Below, piece after piece: positions 5,194-7,479 of a stretch of DNA of 7,479 nt. The stretch lies in the NCBI GenBank assembly GCA_015233485.1, contig JADFXO010000189.1, positions 1 to 7,479 on the forward strand. Direction: 5' to 3'. The translations under genes were made by a program, and so were the position numbers. The first letter of the stretch is position 1. Each line of letters starts with the position of its first letter. Source of the stretch: Nitrospirota bacterium (GTDB lineage: Bacteria; Nitrospirota; Thermodesulfovibrionia; Thermodesulfovibrionales; Magnetobacteriaceae). Under the pieces are notes generated by a model, which made no database searches, had not been told where the DNA came from, and saw only the letters and a list, made by a program, of their open reading frames with translations.

Positions 5194-6444
5194 ATGATTG
5201 ATATGCTTGGCAGGGCAGATGCCATCCCGCTAAATATAGCGCTTGAACTGCTCAACAATACCACATTCGCAGCGCCTGAGATGGAAAAGTCTCCAATAGA
5301 GGACATCTGCGGGAGGATACTGGCCGAGTCAATTACCTCAAATGAGGATGTGCCTCATTACGCTCGTTCCACAATGGATGGATACGCGCTGAAGGCGGAG
5401 GATACATTCGGCGTAACAGAGACCTTGCCTGCGTACATTAAAGTGACAGATGAAGTAGTCATGGGTAAGACCCCGAGTTTCCATATTTCACATGGTGAAG
5501 CGGCCAGGATTCCAACCGGCGGGATGCTTCCCCCCGGCGCAGACGCGGTCTTAATGTTTGAACACACACAACCCTTAGGCGGCTCTGATATTGAGGTATT
5601 GAAGGCACTTGCACCCGGTGACAATGTCATCCAAAAGGGACAAGATGTTTCTAAGGGAACTGAGCTGCTTTGCCGCGGCCATAAAATCAGGCCCCAGGAC
5701 ATGGGGGCGCTCGCAGCAATCGGCATCTCCGAGGTATTGGTCTATAGAAAACCCATCGTTTCCATTATCTCAACAGGCGACGAGATTATCCCCCCGGGGA
5801 TACCCATCGAAGGCGCACAAATCAGGGATATTAATTCATATAACTTAAGCGGCCTGCTCCTTAACAATGGTGCGGCACCTATCCGAAAAGGAATTTTTAG
5901 AGACGACTACGATACTATTGCCGCTGTCGCCACCGAGGCCGTTAAAACGTCTCAGATGGTCATAATCACCGGCGGCAGCTCTGTAGGCACGATGGACATG
6001 ACAGCGAGGATTATTAACGGACTCGGCAGCCCCGGCGTCCTGTTTCATGGCGTTGCTGTAAAGCCCGGCAAACCCATCATCGCAGGCTGCGTTGATGGCA
6101 TACCCGTCTTCGGTCTCCCCGGACATCCCGCTGCTGTAACAGTCAGTTTCGAGGTTTTTATTAAAGCAGCCGTGGTTTTAAAACGCCTTACCGGCGAATT
6201 ACTCAACAAAACATATCACCCCATCATCAAGGCAAGGCTCACGTCAAATATCGCGTCACAACCGGCAAGGACTGATTTCATATGGGTAAAAATCATAGAC
6301 AAAGACGGTGAGCACTATGCGCAGCCTGTTTTAAGCAAGTCCGGCCTCATCAACTCGCTCGTAAAGGCCGACGGCGTAATAGAAATCCCTGCCGAAAGAC
6401 GGGGGCTTGAAAAAGACGAAGAAGTTCTCGTCAGACTATTTTAG
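5194..6444 (+). CDS. moeA: Molybdopterin molybdenumtransferase MoeA
   Basis: A 416-residue protein of normal MoeA length (about 410 in E. coli). MoeA inserts molybdate into adenylylated molybdopterin, the last general step of molybdenum cofactor synthesis, in the cytoplasm. Family motifs appear in order: 'DVPHYARSTMDGYAL' (52-66), 'IPTGGMLPPGADAVLMFE' (about 107-124), 'STGDEI' (193-198), 'IRDINSYN', 'TGGSSVGTMD' (259-268), 'KPGKPI', 'GLPGHPAAV' (307-315), and a C-terminal domain IV ending 'EEVLVRLF'. D62, in the MDGYA motif, corresponds to the functionally important aspartate of E. coli MoeA. 'GHP' in place of the E. coli 'GNP' is a common variant. The ATG is three bases after the preceding stop and has no clear ribosome site, so translation is probably coupled to the phospholipase-like gene. 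A second in-frame ATG at 5203 is possible. No other molybdenum cofactor gene is in the window. Confidence 0.96.
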   Translation: MIDMLGRADAIPLNIALELLNNTTFAAPEMEKSPIEDICGRILAESITSNEDVPHYARSTMDGYALKAEDTFGVTETLPAYIKVTDEVVMGKTPSFHISHGEAARIPTGGMLPPGADAVLMFEHTQPLGGSDIEVLKALAPGDNVIQKGQDVSKGTELLCRGHKIRPQDMGALAAIGISEVLVYRKPIVSIISTGDEIIPPGIPIEGAQIRDINSYNLSGLLLNNGAAPIRKGIFRDDYDTIAAVATEAVKTSQMVIITGGSSVGTMDMTARIINGLGSPGVLFHGVAVKPGKPIIAGCVDGIPVFGLPGHPAAVTVSFEVFIKAAVVLKRLTGELLNKTYHPIIKARLTSNIASQPARTDFIWVKIIDKDGEHYAQPVLSKSGLINSLVKADGVIEIPAERRGLEKDEEVLVRLF

Positions 6445-6462
6445 CATGTCTTGTAACTGCGG

Positions 6463-6489
6463 TAGGCCCAGGTCAAAACCTGACACCTA
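6463..6489. repeat. REP-like hairpin between the convergent moeA and HEPN genes
   Basis: CAGGT (6469-6473), loop CAAA, and ACCTG (6478-6482) form a perfect five-pair stem. An outer TAGG (6463-6466) pairs with CCTA (6486-6489) across a small internal loop. The element fills most of the 57-bp gap between two facing stop codons. Neither strand has a T-run after the stem, so it is not a classic intrinsic terminator. The look is that of a short repetitive extragenic palindrome, but copy number cannot be judged here. Confidence 0.4.
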
Positions 6490-6501
6490 TATTACCTGCG
6501 T

Positions 6502-6900
6502 TCAGGGTATGTTCTCCAAATTATTCTCAACCCACTTTACTACTTCTTCTGCAATTTCCAATGCCTCTTCATACATATTCCTGTCGACGGGCGTATAGTC
6601 GCCAAGATACCGGGTCTCAACGGCGTAGTTAGTTAAAAGCCTTGCTCTTTGTAGCTTTTTGGGAAGTATTATACCTGCCGCATCAAGTAAATCTATCAGA
6701 TAAGATATATCATGAGCTTTGTTAAATCTGATATTGTGCATGACGCACATAGACTTCAAGGCTTTTTCTACAGACTGCTGTGCGTCAAAACATATATCTT
6801 CGTACAATATATCATCTGAAGCCTTGCCAAGACGCGCTCGGGCCAGATTACTTTTTGCCCTCAGGAGCCATTCTTTTGCCCTGAGCCGATGGTCTTTCAT
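6502..6900 (-). CDS. HEPN-domain protein, probable toxin of an MNT-HEPN pair
   Basis: A 132-residue, all-helical protein matching the HEPN family: 'AKEWLLRAKSNLARAR' (8-23), 'CFDAQQSVEKALKSM' (37-51), 'RFNKAHDISYLIDLL' (58-72), and 'YAVETRYLGDYTPVDRNMYEEALEIAEEVV'. R58 and H63 give the R-X4-H spacing used by HEPN ribonucleases, so an RNA-cleaving toxin is plausible. The HXY extension of the HepT subgroup is absent; this is nearer the PF05168-type HEPN proteins, some of which may be non-catalytic. The ATG at 6900-6898 has AAGG (6907-6910) six bases upstream and lies inside the upstream nucleotidyltransferase gene, with a 53-base overlap. That indicates one mRNA and coupled translation. The family and pairing are clear from sequence; toxin activity is inferred. 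Confidence 0.88.
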   Translation of the reverse strand: MKDHRLRAKEWLLRAKSNLARARLGKASDDILYEDICFDAQQSVEKALKSMCVMHNIRFNKAHDISYLIDLLDAAGIILPKKLQRARLLTNYAVETRYLGDYTPVDRNMYEEALEIAEEVVKWVENNLENIP

Positions 6901-7252
6901 AGATAACCTTCCCTTTCTTATATGCGTCGTAGTATATCAAATATGGGTCGTCTTTCAGCGTTTCAAACTTGACAGTATCTACCGCTAAGACGTCAATGGG
7001 AGCCCCGATATTCTTAAAATGGAGATATATCTTCTGCACCAGCTTTCGTTGATCCTTGAGGTTTTTTTTCAAAACAAGTATATCATAATCACTTCCCGCG
7101 CTATGGTTTCTCGCGGCATAGGAGCCGAAAAGTATTAGCATATCAGGCCTTGCCACTCTAATAATTGTACGGACCGCGTTTTCCAGAGGCGAGGAAAGTA
7201 CTGAGCTGGCTGCTGCCTCATCGGATTTTAATATATGCAACCCTTTGATCAT
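6848..7252 (-). CDS. Minimal nucleotidyltransferase (MNT), probable antitoxin of the HEPN protein
   Basis: This is a polymerase-beta-like nucleotidyltransferase. Counting from the chosen ATG (7252-7250), the protein has 134 residues. It has the signature 'LFGSYAARNHSAGSDYDILVL', with GS at 43-44 and metal aspartates D55 and D57, and a third acidic residue D87 in 'PIDVLAV'. MNT proteins of this type neutralise HEPN toxins, in the studied MntA-HepT pair by AMP transfer to a tyrosine, and are encoded next to them, as here. A TTG at 7258 in the same frame would add two residues. The ATG is preferred because the only ribosome-site-like GGGA upstream (7262-7265) is nine bases from it but just three from the TTG. 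The basic C-terminal tail (about the last 18 codons) is the part overlapping the HEPN start. All catalytic residues are intact. Modification of the HEPN protein is inferred, not seen. Confidence 0.87.
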   Translation of the reverse strand: MIKGLHILKSDEAAASSVLSSPLENAVRTIIRVARPDMLILFGSYAARNHSAGSDYDILVLKKNLKDQRKLVQKIYLHFKNIGAPIDVLAVDTVKFETLKDDPYLIYYDAYKKGKVIYERPSAQGKRMAPEGKK

Positions 7253-7305
7253 TGGCAACGTCCCGAATGTACAGGTTTTGTTGAGGGTTTCTCAGGCACA
7301 TCTTT

Positions 7306-7335
7306 AAAATATCAGAAAAATACTTAATTAGTCAA
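7306..7335 (-). promoter_or_regulatory. Predicted promoter of the MNT-HEPN operon
   Basis: On the minus strand TTGACT (7330-7335, 5 of 6) is followed, after 18 bases that end in an extended -10 TGA, by TATTTT (7306-7311, 4 of 6). The start point would be near 7299, giving a leader of about 45 bases before the ATG at 7252. No operator dyad of note is seen near it. Confidence 0.4.
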
Positions 7336-7374
7336 GGCGACTCAGGACAAACGCCACGGTAAATTTGTTCTCCA

Positions 7375-7479
7375 TCAGGCAAGTGCCGTAGAAGCAGAGT
7401 TTTTTGACATACGTAAGTAGTCGAAGACCAAGCGAATGTTAAGCATAAGCTCTCTCATTTTCTGTGCTACGCTGCGGAC
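7375..7479 (-). CDS. Possible C-terminal end of an unidentified protein (runs off the right edge)
   Basis: Reading leftward from the window edge, one frame is open for 34 codons to a TGA at 7377-7375, with an internal stretch MRELMLNIRLVFDYLRM. It is the only frame open from the edge for any length, but the length is not significant by itself and no family is recognised. The final TGA overlaps an ATG (TGATG) that opens a second frame of 15 codons (MENKFTVAFVLSRLD) ending at 7328. In that second frame the sequence is open from about 7440. The pair may be a broken gene with a frame change, two short chance frames, or a multicopy intergenic repeat. Nothing here supports a function. Confidence 0.25.
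   Translation of the reverse strand, partial: VRSVAQKMRELMLNIRLVFDYLRMSKNSASTALA

Noticed and set aside
5358..6126. Minus-strand frames within moeA
   Set aside because: moeA has all family motifs across this stretch; the antisense frames have no support.
6407..6598. Plus-strand 63-codon frame overlapping the end of moeA and the HEPN gene
   Set aside because: It overlaps two real genes, has no ribosome site and shows no conserved motif.

Overview
The window looks like chromosome of a Gram-negative bacterium with roughly balanced base composition and sigma70-like promoters. The left edge carries a yajC-type start, and signalling genes of the HD-GYP and hybrid-kinase-receiver type follow. A Nitrospirota or deltaproteobacterial-type host would fit, but that is inference from gene style; no marker gene here fixes the phylum.

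Layout, left to right. Positions 1-85 (minus) hold the first 28 codons of a probable yajC (Sec translocon accessory subunit) that runs off the edge, with its own promoter. Divergent from it, a GTG-started response regulator (309-1388, plus) fuses a canonical receiver to a degenerate HD-GYP domain. Its predicted promoter contains a perfect operator-like dyad between the -35 and -10 boxes. It converges, with a 20-bp tandem duplication at the junction, on a 750-residue polytopic membrane protein (1401-3653, minus) that looks like a GT-C-type glycosyltransferase but is not identified with certainty. A repeat-rich 260-bp divergent intergenic region follows. Next is a TTG-started, stand-alone receiver protein (3914-4366, plus) whose sequence style is that of the C-terminal receiver of hybrid histidine kinases.

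Downstream on the plus strand are a secreted zinc-dependent phospholipase C-like protein (4414-5190) and, 3 bp later, moeA (5194-6444), the molybdenum insertase of molybdenum cofactor synthesis. The first of these has an awkward start codon. Converging on moeA from the right is an MNT-HEPN two-gene module (7252-6502, minus; nucleotidyltransferase antitoxin and HEPN ribonuclease toxin-like protein, overlapping by 53 bp), with a promoter at about 7306-7335. A small REP-like hairpin lies between moeA and the module. The last 150 bp hold only fragmentary open frames on the minus strand.

Functional picture: two phosphorelay outputs (one c-di-GMP-related) surround an envelope glycan-type enzyme. 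They are followed by an exported lipase-like enzyme, a cofactor gene and a toxin-antitoxin module. No single new multi-gene system is evident. The most unusual points are the altered HD-GYP active site, the start region of the phospholipase-like gene, and several independent 14-20 bp tandem duplications confined to gene junctions and leaders.
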